Assembly (NCBI RefSeq): GCF_900582625.1
Contig: NZ_UTIQ01000138.1
Coordinates: 62,001 to 126,000 of the forward strand
DNA from: Pseudomonas viridiflava
Lineage (GTDB): Bacteria > Pseudomonadota > Gammaproteobacteria > Pseudomonadales > Pseudomonadaceae
Direction of reading: 5' to 3'
DNA: 64,000 nucleotides
This document shows, piece after piece, positions 42,692 through 50,889 of this stretch. The notes below the pieces were generated by a model. The model searched no databases and was not told where the DNA came from. It saw only the letters and a program-made list of their open reading frames with translations. The position numbers and the translations under genes were made by a program. Within the stretch, counting starts at the first letter, position 1; each line of letters opens with the position of its first letter.

Positions 42692-43441
42692 ATGGCCGAG
42701 TTGATCCCCCTGTCCCCCGTTCCCTTGTACAGCCAGCTCAAAGACGTGCTGCGCGCGCGCATTCTTGACGGCACGTACCCGGCGCTGAGCCGTATGCCAT
42801 CCGAAAGCGAGCTGGGCGCGGCCTTTGCGGTCAGCCGCATTACGGTGCGTCAGGCGCTGGGCGATTTGCAGAAGGAAGGGCTGATTTTCAAGATTCACGG
42901 CAAGGGTACGTTTGTGGCCAAGCCCAAGGCGTTTCAAAACGTCAGCACCTTGCAGGGCCTCGGCGAGTCGATGCGGCAGATGGGCTACGAGGTGATCAAC
43001 CGCCTGCACAGCGTCAAGCACATTCCCGCGTCGGCGTTGGTGGCCGAGCGGCTGAAAATGGAAGAGGGGGCGCCGGTGACCGAAATCAAGCGCGTGCGCC
43101 TGGTGAACCGCGAACCCATTTCCCTGGAAGTGACGTACGTGCCGGCCCATTTGGGTGAGCGCCTGGAGAAGGCCGATCTGGTCACCCGCGACATCTTTCT
43201 GATTCTGGAAAACGACTGCGGCATCGCCCTGGGCCACGCCGACCTGGCCATCGACGCCATTCTCGCCGACGACGATTTGACCCGGGCGCTGAACGTGGAA
43301 GAGGGCGCGCCGATCATGCGTATCGAACGCCTGACCCACGACGCCGACGGCACGCCGCTGGATTTCGAACACCTCTATTACCGCGGCGATGCTTTCCAGT
43401 ACCGCCTGCGCATCGACCGCCACAAAGGACGTCACGCATGA
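42692..43441 (+). CDS. GntR-family regulator (HutC/UTRA type)
   Basis: The protein has 249 residues. The winged helix is at 10-75 (PLYSQLKDVLRARILDGTYP, MPSESELGAAFAVSRITVRQ, GKGTFVAKPK) and a UTRA effector domain follows (VTEIKRVRLVNREPISLEVT, LDFEHLYYRGDAFQYRLRID). It is the first gene of the operon; its stop overlaps the flavoprotein start by 4 bp (ATGA). It probably represses the operon until a substrate or metabolite binds the UTRA domain. Confidence 0.88.
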   Translation: MAELIPLSPVPLYSQLKDVLRARILDGTYPALSRMPSESELGAAFAVSRITVRQALGDLQKEGLIFKIHGKGTFVAKPKAFQNVSTLQGLGESMRQMGYEVINRLHSVKHIPASALVAERLKMEEGAPVTEIKRVRLVNREPISLEVTYVPAHLGERLEKADLVTRDIFLILENDCGIALGHADLAIDAILADDDLTRALNVEEGAPIMRIERLTHDADGTPLDFEHLYYRGDAFQYRLRIDRHKGRHA

Positions 43442-45174
43442 GCCAGTACCAAACCCTCGAGCGCGAGTACGACATCGTCATCATCGGCGGCGGCACGGCC
43501 GGCCCCATGGCGGCGATCAAGGCCAAGGAGCGCAACAAAAACCTGCGCGTGCTGCTGCTGGACAAAGCCAACGTGAAACGCAGCGGCGCCATCAGCATGG
43601 GCATGGACGGCCTCAACAACGCCATCATTCCCGGCCACGCCACGCCCGAGCAGTACACCAAGGAAATCACCGTGGCCAACGACGGCATCGTCAACCAGGC
43701 CGCCGTGTATGCCTATGCCACCCACAGCTTCGAAACCATCGAGCAACTGGACCGCTGGGGCGTGAAGTTCGAGAAGGATGAAACCGGCGACTACGCGGTG
43801 AAAAAGGTTCACCACATGGGCGCCTACGTGTTGCCGATGCCAGAAGGGCACGACATCAAGAAAGTGCTGTACCGCCAGCTCAAACGCGCCCGGGTTGAAA
43901 TCACCAACCGCGTGATCGCCACCCGTTTGCTCACCGACGCTGAAGGCACGGTCAACGGCGTGATGGGCTTTGACAGCCGCACCGCCGACTTTCATCTGAT
44001 CAAGGCCAAGGCCGTGATTCTCTGCTGCGGCGCGGCCGGGCGGCTGGGTTTGCCGGCCTCCGGTTACCTGATGGGCACCTACGAAAACCCCACCAACGCC
44101 GGCGACGGCTACGCCATGGCGTACCACGCCGGGGCCGAGCTGGCGAACCTGGAGTGCTTCCAGATCAACCCGCTGATCAAGGACTACAACGGCCCGGCGT
44201 GCGCCTACGTCACCGGCCCGCTGGGCGGCTACACCGCGAACAACAAAGGCGAGCGCTTTATCGAGTGCGACTACTGGAGCGGGCAGATGATGTGGGAGTT
44301 CCACCAGGAGCTGGAAAGCGGCAACGGCCCGGTGTTTCTCAAGCTCGATCATTTGGCCGAAGAAACCATTCAGAACATCGAAGAGATTCTGCACAGCAAC
44401 GAGCGCCCCAGCCGTGGCCAGTTCCACGCCAACCGGGGCACCGACTACCGCCAGAGCATGGTGGAAATGCACATTTCGGAAATCGGCTTCTGCTCCGGCC
44501 ACAGCGCCTCTGGCGTGTGGGTGAACGAGCGCGCCGAAACCTCGGTGAAGGGGTTGTATTCGGCCGGTGACATGGCTGCCGTGCCGCATAACTACATGCT
44601 CGGCGCTTTCACTTACGGCTGGTTTGCCGGCCACAACGCGGCCGACTATGTGGCCGAACGCGACTTCACCGCGCTCGATGCCGAGCAGATCGAGCGTGAG
44701 CGTGCGCGGGTGTACGCACCGCTGCTGCGCGAGCACGGCCTGCCGCCGGCCCAGGTGGAATACAAACTGCGCCGCTTCGTAAACGACTACCTGCAACCGC
44801 CGAAAGTGACCAAGAAAATGCAGCTGGGGCTCGACCGTTTCGCCGCCATCGAGCACGACCTCGACCAGCTCAAGGCCAACAACCCGCACGAACTGATGCG
44901 CGCCCTGGAGGTAAGCGTGATCCGCGACTGCGCCGAAATGGCCGCCCGCGCCTCGCTATTCCGCACCGAAAGCCGCTGGGGTTTGTACCACCACCGCGTC
45001 GACCACCCGCAGCGCAACGACGCCGACTGGTTCGTGCACTGTCACCTGCACAAAGGCGCGGACGGGCGCATGACCAGCTTCAAGAAACCGGTGGAACCGT
45101 ACCTGATCGCCCTCGATGACGAAGAGCAGCAGGCCTACAACCGCCTGCGCGTAAAGGCCGAAGCGGCCGCCTGA
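43438..45174 (+). CDS. AprA/AsfA-like FAD-dependent reductase subunit
   Basis: The protein has 578 residues. It has the FAD dinucleotide fold YDIVIIGGGTAGPMAAIKAK, a fumarate-reductase-type flavoprotein domain (GYAMAYHAGAELANLECFQI, GHSASGVWVNERAETSVKGL, YSAGDMAAVPHNYMLGAFTY) and a C-terminal helical domain. Its pairing with a two-cluster ferredoxin resembles APS reductase AprAB, and more closely the AsfA/AsfB pair of the Pseudomonas arylsulfonate system. It probably moves electrons to or from an imported sulfonate-like compound; this is inference. Confidence 0.8.
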   Translation: MSQYQTLEREYDIVIIGGGTAGPMAAIKAKERNKNLRVLLLDKANVKRSGAISMGMDGLNNAIIPGHATPEQYTKEITVANDGIVNQAAVYAYATHSFETIEQLDRWGVKFEKDETGDYAVKKVHHMGAYVLPMPEGHDIKKVLYRQLKRARVEITNRVIATRLLTDAEGTVNGVMGFDSRTADFHLIKAKAVILCCGAAGRLGLPASGYLMGTYENPTNAGDGYAMAYHAGAELANLECFQINPLIKDYNGPACAYVTGPLGGYTANNKGERFIECDYWSGQMMWEFHQELESGNGPVFLKLDHLAEETIQNIEEILHSNERPSRGQFHANRGTDYRQSMVEMHISEIGFCSGHSASGVWVNERAETSVKGLYSAGDMAAVPHNYMLGAFTYGWFAGHNAADYVAERDFTALDAEQIERERARVYAPLLREHGLPPAQVEYKLRRFVNDYLQPPKVTKKMQLGLDRFAAIEHDLDQLKANNPHELMRALEVSVIRDCAEMAARASLFRTESRWGLYHHRVDHPQRNDADWFVHCHLHKGADGRMTSFKKPVEPYLIALDDEEQQAYNRLRVKAEAAA

Positions 45175-45213
45175 ACCTAACGAGAGAGCCAGAGGCTCCG
45201 AGGACACCGTGTC

Positions 45214-45459
45214 ATGGCCTATCAGCCCCAGGAAATTTTCTTCCGCAGCAACGCGCCGGTGACCATCGACGAAGACAAATGCATCGCCGAAAAAGGCTGC
45301 ACCGTCTGCGTCGAGGTCTGCCCCATGGACCTGCTAGCCATCAACCCAGCCACGCAAAAGGCCTACATGGCGTTCGACGAATGCTGGTACTGCATGCCCT
45401 GCGAAAAAGACTGCCCGACCGGGGCGGTGAAGGTTGAGATTCCGTATTTGTTGAGTTGA
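45214..45459 (+). CDS. Two-cluster 4Fe-4S ferredoxin (AsfB/AprB-like)
   Basis: The protein has 81 residues. The first cluster motif is CIAEKGCTVCVEVCP (C-x5-C-x2-C-x3-CP) and the second is CWYCMPCEKDCP (C-x2-C-x2-C-x3-CP). It lies 39 bp after the flavoprotein gene and would carry its electrons. Confidence 0.88.
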   Translation: MAYQPQEIFFRSNAPVTIDEDKCIAEKGCTVCVEVCPMDLLAINPATQKAYMAFDECWYCMPCEKDCPTGAVKVEIPYLLS

Positions 45460-45734
45460 AACGATGTTCTGGCTGTTTCGGCTGTACATAAAACGTTGAA
45501 AAAACATCCGTCATTCCCGCGAAAGCGGGAATCCAGAATCTCCGATCAATCCGAAATTCTGGATCCCGAATCGTCGGACCGCCGCCTTCGCGAGGATGAC
45601 GGTGGCCAGGGCCGAAACAACCTTTTGCCATCCGGAAAAAACCGGACGCCTTGCCCGCAACCCCCCTCGTTTCCCACCACCAAACCCGTGGCGGAGACGA
45701 CATAAAACAGCCAACGATTCGAGGGGAAACACCC
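45460..45734. repeat. Spacer with dRS3-like repeats
   Basis: The spacer holds CATTCCCGCGAAAGCGGGAA at about 45513-45532 and a second partial copy (GGATCCCGAATCGTC, then CCGCCTTCGCGAGGATGACG). It interrupts the operon between ferredoxin and binding protein and could modulate read-through. Confidence 0.65.
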
Positions 45735-47144
45735 ATGCACTTGCGTACGCTCGCCAGCCTCGCGCTGGCCATTGGCCTGGCATCCACCCATGCCCACGCG
45801 GAAAAAATCCGTGTCGCCATCGGCACCCAGGACACCACCATCAACTGCGCCACCGGCGGCCTGCTGATTCGTGAGTTGGGCCTGTTGGACAAATACCTGC
45901 CGCACGACGGCAAGTACAAAGACGCCACCTACGAGGTGGAGTGGAAGAACTTCACCAGCGGTGCGCCGCTGACCAATGAAATGGTCGCCGGCAAGCTGGA
46001 TTTCGGCGCCATGGCCGATTTCCCCGGCTCGTTCAATGGCGTGGCGTTTCGCGATGCCGGCAAGCAGAGCCTGTTTATCAGCGTGTTGTCCGGCAGCACT
46101 ACGGGCAGCGGTAACGGCATCGTGGTGCCGGCCTCGTCCAGCGTGCAGTCGTTGGCGCAGTTGAAGGGCAAGACCATCTCCGTGCCGTTTGCCTCCACCG
46201 CCCACGGCATGTTGTTGCGCGCGGTCGCGGCTCAGGGTTGGGACCCGGAGAAAGACGTGCGGATCATCGCTCAGGCCCCGGAAATCGCCGGTTCGGCCCT
46301 GCGCAGCAACCGCATCGAAGCCCACGCCGACTTCGTGCCGTTCGCCGAGTTGTTCCCTAACCGCGGCTTTGCACGAAAAATTTACGACGGCTCGCAAGCC
46401 AATGCGCCGACCTTCCATGGCGCCTTGGTGGCAGCGGATTACGCCAAGCAGTACCCGGAAATCGTCACCGCCTACCTGCGCGCCAGCCTGGAGGCGGACC
46501 AACTGATTGCCGCCGAGCCGGAGAAATACAGCGAGCTGATCGAGAAGGTCACTGGCGTTGAAGCCGAGGTGAATTACCTGTTCCACGGCCCGCTCGGTTT
46601 GCAGACGCGCGACCTGACCTGGAAGCCGGAATACCGCAAAGCCGTGGCCACGGCTATCGACACCCTCAAGCTGCTGAAGAAGACCGATAAGGGCCTGGAT
46701 GTCGGCAAGTTCGTCGACGACCAGTACATCCGCGCGGCGTTTAAACAGTCCGGCCAGGACTACGACAAAGCGCTGGCCAACTACGCCCCGGCGCCGCTCA
46801 AGGCCAACGACGCGATCACCGGCAAACCGATCACCGACTTTAAACGCCTGGCGCAAATCTGGGTACGCGGCGAAGACAAAGTGCGCCACTACAGCTCGCC
46901 GGAAGAAGCGCTCAAAGCCCTGGCGGCGTTGGAAAAAGAAGGCAAAGACATCCGCGCCATCTACGCCCAGGCGGCCGACAGCGGCATCAAATTGCTCGCC
47001 AGCCAGGCGTGGTTTGTGCGCAACGACAAGGGCGAGGTGAATGCGTTTTTGCTGAAGGACCAAGCGGTCGCGTATGCCAGCGCTAAGGGCGGCACAGCGT
47101 TGGATTTTGCCAGTGTCAATCAGCAGTCCGTCGCGGGGCTTTGA
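45735..47144 (+). CDS. SsuA-type substrate-binding protein with NosL-like C-terminal domain
   Basis: The protein has 469 residues, about 140 longer than usual SsuA/TauA proteins. A signal peptide (MHLRTLASLALAIGLASTHA) precedes the binding domain (RVAIGTQDTTINCATGGLLI, FTSGAPLTNEMVAGKLDFGA, MADFPGSFNGVAF). From about 365 the tail reads IWVRGEDKVRHYSSPEEALK, DIRAIYAQAADSG, LASQAWFVRNDKGEVNAFLL and YASAKGGTALDFAS, which follows the NosL layout. NosL-like domains bind copper in nitrous-oxide reductase maturation. The operon position makes it the importer's binding protein. Confidence 0.78.
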   Translation: MHLRTLASLALAIGLASTHAHAEKIRVAIGTQDTTINCATGGLLIRELGLLDKYLPHDGKYKDATYEVEWKNFTSGAPLTNEMVAGKLDFGAMADFPGSFNGVAFRDAGKQSLFISVLSGSTTGSGNGIVVPASSSVQSLAQLKGKTISVPFASTAHGMLLRAVAAQGWDPEKDVRIIAQAPEIAGSALRSNRIEAHADFVPFAELFPNRGFARKIYDGSQANAPTFHGALVAADYAKQYPEIVTAYLRASLEADQLIAAEPEKYSELIEKVTGVEAEVNYLFHGPLGLQTRDLTWKPEYRKAVATAIDTLKLLKKTDKGLDVGKFVDDQYIRAAFKQSGQDYDKALANYAPAPLKANDAITGKPITDFKRLAQIWVRGEDKVRHYSSPEEALKALAALEKEGKDIRAIYAQAADSGIKLLASQAWFVRNDKGEVNAFLLKDQAVAYASAKGGTALDFASVNQQSVAGL

Positions 47145-47163
47145 GTTCGCCGAGACCGCGCAT

Positions 47164-47273
47164 GTCTTGAAATTCTGGATCCCCGCGTTCGCGAGGATGA
47201 CGGAGTCTTTCATCCAACCACCGTCATTCCCGCGCAGGCGGCGGTCCGACGATTCGGAATCCAGAATCTTGTA
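47164..47273. repeat. dRS3-like repeat pair
   Basis: ATTCTGGATCCCCGCGTTCG and CGTCATTCCCGCGCAGGCGG belong to the repeat family seen near 30328 and 45513. Confidence 0.6.
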
Positions 47274-47283
47274 GGAGTACGCA

Positions 47284-48063
47284 GTGAACCGTTCCACCCT
47301 TTACCGCTGGCCCCTACGCCTAACCTCACTGGCCGCCTGCCTGCTGTTCTGGCACGTCGCCGCCAGCCATCACCTGGATTTCGGCTTGCTGACGTTCACC
47401 TACGTGCCCACCCCAAGCGCCGTGGCTCAAGCCGCCGTGGCGCTGGTGGAAAGCAGCAAGCTGTGGGCGCATCTGTCGAGCAGCCTGCTACGGGTGTTCG
47501 CCGGTTACCTGGCGGCTGCGTTGTTCGGCGTGCTGTTGGGCGTGGCCATCGGCCGCTGGAAGTGGGCGCAAGACACGCTGTTGCCGCCGCTCGAAGTGCT
47601 GCGGCCGATTCCGGCAGTGGCGTGGATTCCCTTGGCGATTCTGATGTTTCCTTCGTCCGAGCTGTCGATGGTGTTTATCACCTTCACCGGCGCGCTGTTC
47701 CCGGTGCTGCTCAATACGGTGCATGGCGTTGAAGGCGTTGACCCGCGCCTGATCGCCTCGGCGCGCAGCCTGGGCGCGGGGCGTTGGGCCATTTTGCGGG
47801 AGGTGGTGTTGCCGGGCGCGGCGCCGAGCATCGTCACGGGTTTGGCCATCGGCATGGGCACCTCGTGGTTCTGCCTGGTGACGGCGGAAATGATCTCCGG
47901 ACAGTTCGGCATCGGCTACTACACGTGGGAGTCGTACACCATTCAAAACTACCCGGACATCATCGTCGGCATGCTGCTGATCGGCGTGCTGGGCATGGGC
48001 AGCAGCGCGCTGGTTAAACGCCTGGGCGCGCTTATGACGCCATGGTATCGGGGGAGCAATTGA
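47284..48063 (+). CDS. ABC transporter permease (SsuC/TauC type)
   Basis: The protein has 259 residues. The GTG at 47284 has an AGGAG site. It has about six transmembrane helices and the binding-protein-dependent signature SARSLGAGRWAILREVVLPG, APSIVTGLAIGMGTSW. It pairs with the ATPase (1-bp overlap, TGATG) and the binding protein upstream. Confidence 0.9.
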   Translation: MNRSTLYRWPLRLTSLAACLLFWHVAASHHLDFGLLTFTYVPTPSAVAQAAVALVESSKLWAHLSSSLLRVFAGYLAAALFGVLLGVAIGRWKWAQDTLLPPLEVLRPIPAVAWIPLAILMFPSSELSMVFITFTGALFPVLLNTVHGVEGVDPRLIASARSLGAGRWAILREVVLPGAAPSIVTGLAIGMGTSWFCLVTAEMISGQFGIGYYTWESYTIQNYPDIIVGMLLIGVLGMGSSALVKRLGALMTPWYRGSN

Positions 48064-48917
48064 TGACCAGTCACGAACGTTTTCTGGCGGCCGGGCGTAT
48101 CGATGTCGAGCGCCTGACCATTCGCCTGGGGCAGGGCGCGCAGGCGTTCGAGGCGGTGCAAACCTTGGATTTCAGCGTCGCGGCGGGCGAGTTTGTGTGC
48201 ATTCTCGGGCCGTCGGGTTGCGGGAAATCGACCTTGCTCGGCGCCCTGGCCGGGCACTTGCAGCCCAGTGCCGGCGTGTTGCGTGTAGACGGCGAAGTGG
48301 TCGATGGCCCGTCGCCAACGCGTGGCATGGTGTTCCAACATCACACGTTGCTGCCCTGGCGCAGCGTGCTCGATAACGTTGCCTTCGGCCTGAAAATGCA
48401 GGGCCTGAACAAGACCGCGCGGCGCCAGCAAGCGCAGGATTTTTTGCGTTTGGTGGGCCTGCAAGATTTCGCCAGCCGTTGGCCGAATCAGCTCTCCGGC
48501 GGCATGCAGCAGCGCGCTGAAATCGCCCGCGTGCTGATTAATCGGCCGCGCCTGTTGCTGATGGACGAACCCTTTGGCGCCCTCGACGCGCAAACCCGTG
48601 GGCGCATGCAGGAGCTGCTGTTGGACATCTGGGGGCGCATCCGCACCACCGTCGTGTTCGTTACCCACGACATCGACGAGGCGCTGTTTCTGGCCGACCG
48701 CATTCTGGTGATGAGCCCGCGCCCCGGCCGTTTTATCGAAGACCTGCGCGTGGACTTTTCCCGCCCGCGCCGCGCCGAGCTGCTGACCAGCCCGGCCTTC
48801 ACCCACCTCAAACGTCACTGCCTGGAACTGCTGCGCCACGAAGAAGGGCGCGAGCTGCCTCGGCTTACGCCGCTGGGTTTGCCCAGCGATCATCCGCCTC
48901 TGCGAATAGCCCTATGA
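48063..48917 (+). CDS. ABC transporter ATPase (SsuB/TauB type)
   Basis: The protein has 284 residues. Walker A is LGPSGCGKSTLL, the signature is LSGGMQQRAEIARVL, Walker B is LLLMDEPFGALDAQT and the switch His is in VFVTHDIDEAL. The start at 48063 overlaps the permease stop. The 3' end overlaps the HEAT gene by 4 bp (ATGA), so all are coupled. Confidence 0.92.
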   Translation: MTSHERFLAAGRIDVERLTIRLGQGAQAFEAVQTLDFSVAAGEFVCILGPSGCGKSTLLGALAGHLQPSAGVLRVDGEVVDGPSPTRGMVFQHHTLLPWRSVLDNVAFGLKMQGLNKTARRQQAQDFLRLVGLQDFASRWPNQLSGGMQQRAEIARVLINRPRLLLMDEPFGALDAQTRGRMQELLLDIWGRIRTTVVFVTHDIDEALFLADRILVMSPRPGRFIEDLRVDFSRPRRAELLTSPAFTHLKRHCLELLRHEEGRELPRLTPLGLPSDHPPLRIAL

Positions 48918-49888
48918 CTGATCTGACTGAACTGCACACCGACAACCCCGACATTCTCGCCCTGCAACCGCGCCTGGACAGCAGCGATGCGGGCATGCGC
49001 CGCATCGCCCTAATCGAGTTGGCCGACCTCGAAGACCCGGACGGCCTGCCGTGGCTGACCCGCGCCCTGGCCAGCGATAGCGCCGCCGAGGTGCGCAGCG
49101 AAGCCGCGCGCTTGCTCGAAGCCTGGGAGGAAGACGAGGTAGTGAACGCCTTGTGCGCCGCCCTGGCCGATGCCGACGAAGCCGTGCGCGGCGCGGCGGC
49201 GCAAAGCTTGAGCGAGCTGAAAACTCTGGAAGCCGGCCGCGTGGTGCTGCCATGGGCGGCCCATGCCGATGCGTTTGTGCGCGCCAGCGCCTTGCGCGCG
49301 TTGCGCGAGCTGCGCCTGCCGGAAAGCGCGCCGGCCGCTGTGTTGGCGCTGAATGACAGCGATGCCTTTGTGCGCCGCGAGGCGGTGGGCATTCTGGGTT
49401 GGCTTAAGCAGCACAGCGCGTTGCCCGAGCTGGCGCGCCTGGCCAGCGGCGACCCGGATGCTGAAGTGCGCCGCGCCGCCACCGGCGCCCTCGGGTTGGC
49501 CAGCGATGCCAGCGTGCTGCCGGCGTTGCAGGCAGCGCTGGTCGATCCGGCGTGGCAAGTGCGCGAAGAGGCGGCCACCACGCTCGGCAAAGTCGGCGCT
49601 ACCGATGCCGGCCCAAGCCTGATCGCCGCCTTGCAAGACGACTACTGGCAAGTGCGCCTGCGTGCCGCGCGGGCCTTGGGAAAATTGCGCTTTGCCGGGG
49701 CCTTGGCGGCGCTGGTCGAGGTGCTGGGGCATTCCATCACCAACCTGCGCAAAGAGGCGGCGTTGGCATTGGGCGAGCTGGCCGACGGTGCCGCACTGCC
49801 CGCGTTGCAAGCCGCCGAGCACGACAGCGATCCGGAAGTGCGCAAAGCCGTACGCATCGCCATCGCCCAGCTTCCGGTGCAGGCGTAA
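48914..49888 (+). CDS. HEAT-repeat protein
   Basis: The protein has 324 residues, composed of about ten repeats of about 31 residues (for example DGLPWLTRALASDSAAEVRS, EAARLLEAWEEDEVVNALCA, AVRGAAAQSLSELKTLEAGR). This is a PBS-lyase-type HEAT array of the kind used as protein scaffold or chaperone. It is translationally coupled to the ABC ATPase before it and the DUF971 gene after it. It may help assemble the flavoprotein or its cofactor. Confidence 0.85.
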   Translation: MTDLTELHTDNPDILALQPRLDSSDAGMRRIALIELADLEDPDGLPWLTRALASDSAAEVRSEAARLLEAWEEDEVVNALCAALADADEAVRGAAAQSLSELKTLEAGRVVLPWAAHADAFVRASALRALRELRLPESAPAAVLALNDSDAFVRREAVGILGWLKQHSALPELARLASGDPDAEVRRAATGALGLASDASVLPALQAALVDPAWQVREEAATTLGKVGATDAGPSLIAALQDDYWQVRLRAARALGKLRFAGALAALVEVLGHSITNLRKEAALALGELADGAALPALQAAEHDSDPEVRKAVRIAIAQLPVQA

Positions 49889-50166
49889 TGGACGCGCCCG
49901 TGGCCTTGCGCAATCGCCGGCAAGAACGGCAATTGCTGATCGAGTGGACGGCCGGCGTTACCGTCGAGCTGAGCCACGCGCAGTTGCGCGGCGCCTGCCC
50001 GTGTTCCGGCTGTAAGGCCGCGCGGATCGGTGGCCGCATTGCGCTGGTGGACGAAAGCGTGCAACTCACGGGCATTCATCCTCAGGGCTATGGCGTGCAG
50101 CTGGTGTTCAGCGACGGCCATGAGCGCGGCATTTACCCATGGGCCTACTTGCGCGACATGGCATGA
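49888..50166 (+). CDS. DUF971 (GBBH-like N-terminal domain) protein
   Basis: The protein has 92 residues. The DUF971 pattern is clear: LLIEWTAGVTVELSHAQLRG, ACPCSGCKAARIGG (cysteine cluster C-x-C-x2-C) and GIYPWAYLRDMA. The domain resembles the N-terminus of gamma-butyrobetaine hydroxylase and is often near iron-sulfur or electron-transfer proteins. It overlaps the HEAT gene by 1 bp and closes the operon. Confidence 0.85.
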   Translation: MDAPVALRNRRQERQLLIEWTAGVTVELSHAQLRGACPCSGCKAARIGGRIALVDESVQLTGIHPQGYGVQLVFSDGHERGIYPWAYLRDMA

Positions 50167-50236
50167 CGGCGGCTTTGGCGCGACGGGGCTGACGCGTTAA
50201 CATCCGGCGCTTCAAGGTTTTGGGAAGTACCGCAGC

Positions 50237-50716
50237 GTGAGCACGCCAATCATCACCACCGAAGGCCATGAAGCGCTCAAGCAGGAGCTGGATTATCTCT
50301 GGCGCGTGAAACGGCCGGACACCACGCAAAAAGTCACCTGGGCGGCGTCGCTTGGCGACCGCAGCGAAAACGCCGACTACCAGTACAACAAGAAACTGCT
50401 GCGCGAAATCGACCGCCGCGTGCGTTATTTGCGCAAGCGTTTGGAAGACATGCGCGTGGTCGCCTATTCGCCAGAACAGGAAGGCCGCGTGTTTTTTGGT
50501 GCTTGGGTAGAAATTGAAAATGACGATGGTGAAACCAAGCGATTTCGCATCGTCGGCTACGACGAAATTCACGGCCGCAACGACTACATCTCCATCGACT
50601 CCCCCATGGCGCGGGCGCTGCTGAAGAAAGCAGTGGGCGACGAATTTATGGTGCAGACGCCCGAAGGCGAGAAGTGGTGGTGGGTGAATGTGATCGAGTA
50701 TGTGAAGCCGGCTTGA
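50237..50716 (+). CDS. greB: Transcript cleavage factor GreB
   Basis: The protein has 159 residues. The start is GTG (MSTPIITTEGHEALKQELDY). It has the GreB coiled coil with the acidic tip ASLGDRSENADYQYNKKLLR and the C-terminal domain (VFFGAWVEIENDDGETKRFR, GDEFMVQTPEGEKWWWVNVI). It rescues backtracked RNA polymerase by stimulating cleavage of the RNA 3' end. Confidence 0.93.
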   Translation: MSTPIITTEGHEALKQELDYLWRVKRPDTTQKVTWAASLGDRSENADYQYNKKLLREIDRRVRYLRKRLEDMRVVAYSPEQEGRVFFGAWVEIENDDGETKRFRIVGYDEIHGRNDYISIDSPMARALLKKAVGDEFMVQTPEGEKWWWVNVIEYVKPA

Positions 50717-50722
50717 TTAAAA

Positions 50723-50880
50723 AGCATCGCGGCTAAAGCCGCTCCCACAAAAAGCCAATGATTGTAGTGGGAGCGGCTGCGCGGCAATCCGCCCATAGCA
50801 TCGCGGCTAATCGGAATGCCGCCCAGCCTCTCCCACACGAACGATTATTCTGTGGGAGCGGCTTTAGCCGCGATGCAGTT
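50723..50880. repeat. Cluster of REP elements
   Basis: At least three palindromic copies with a GGGAGCGGCT core are present, including TCGCGGCTAAAGCCGCTCCC (about 50727) and GGGAGCGGCTTTAGCCGCGA (about 50854). They lie between convergent genes. Confidence 0.8.
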
Positions 50881-50889
50881 GACCTTTAA

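Noticed and set aside
43432..44889. Long minus-strand open frame opposite the flavoprotein gene
   Set aside because: Antisense shadow; composition is His/Val/Gly-rich as typical of reverse-frame artefacts.
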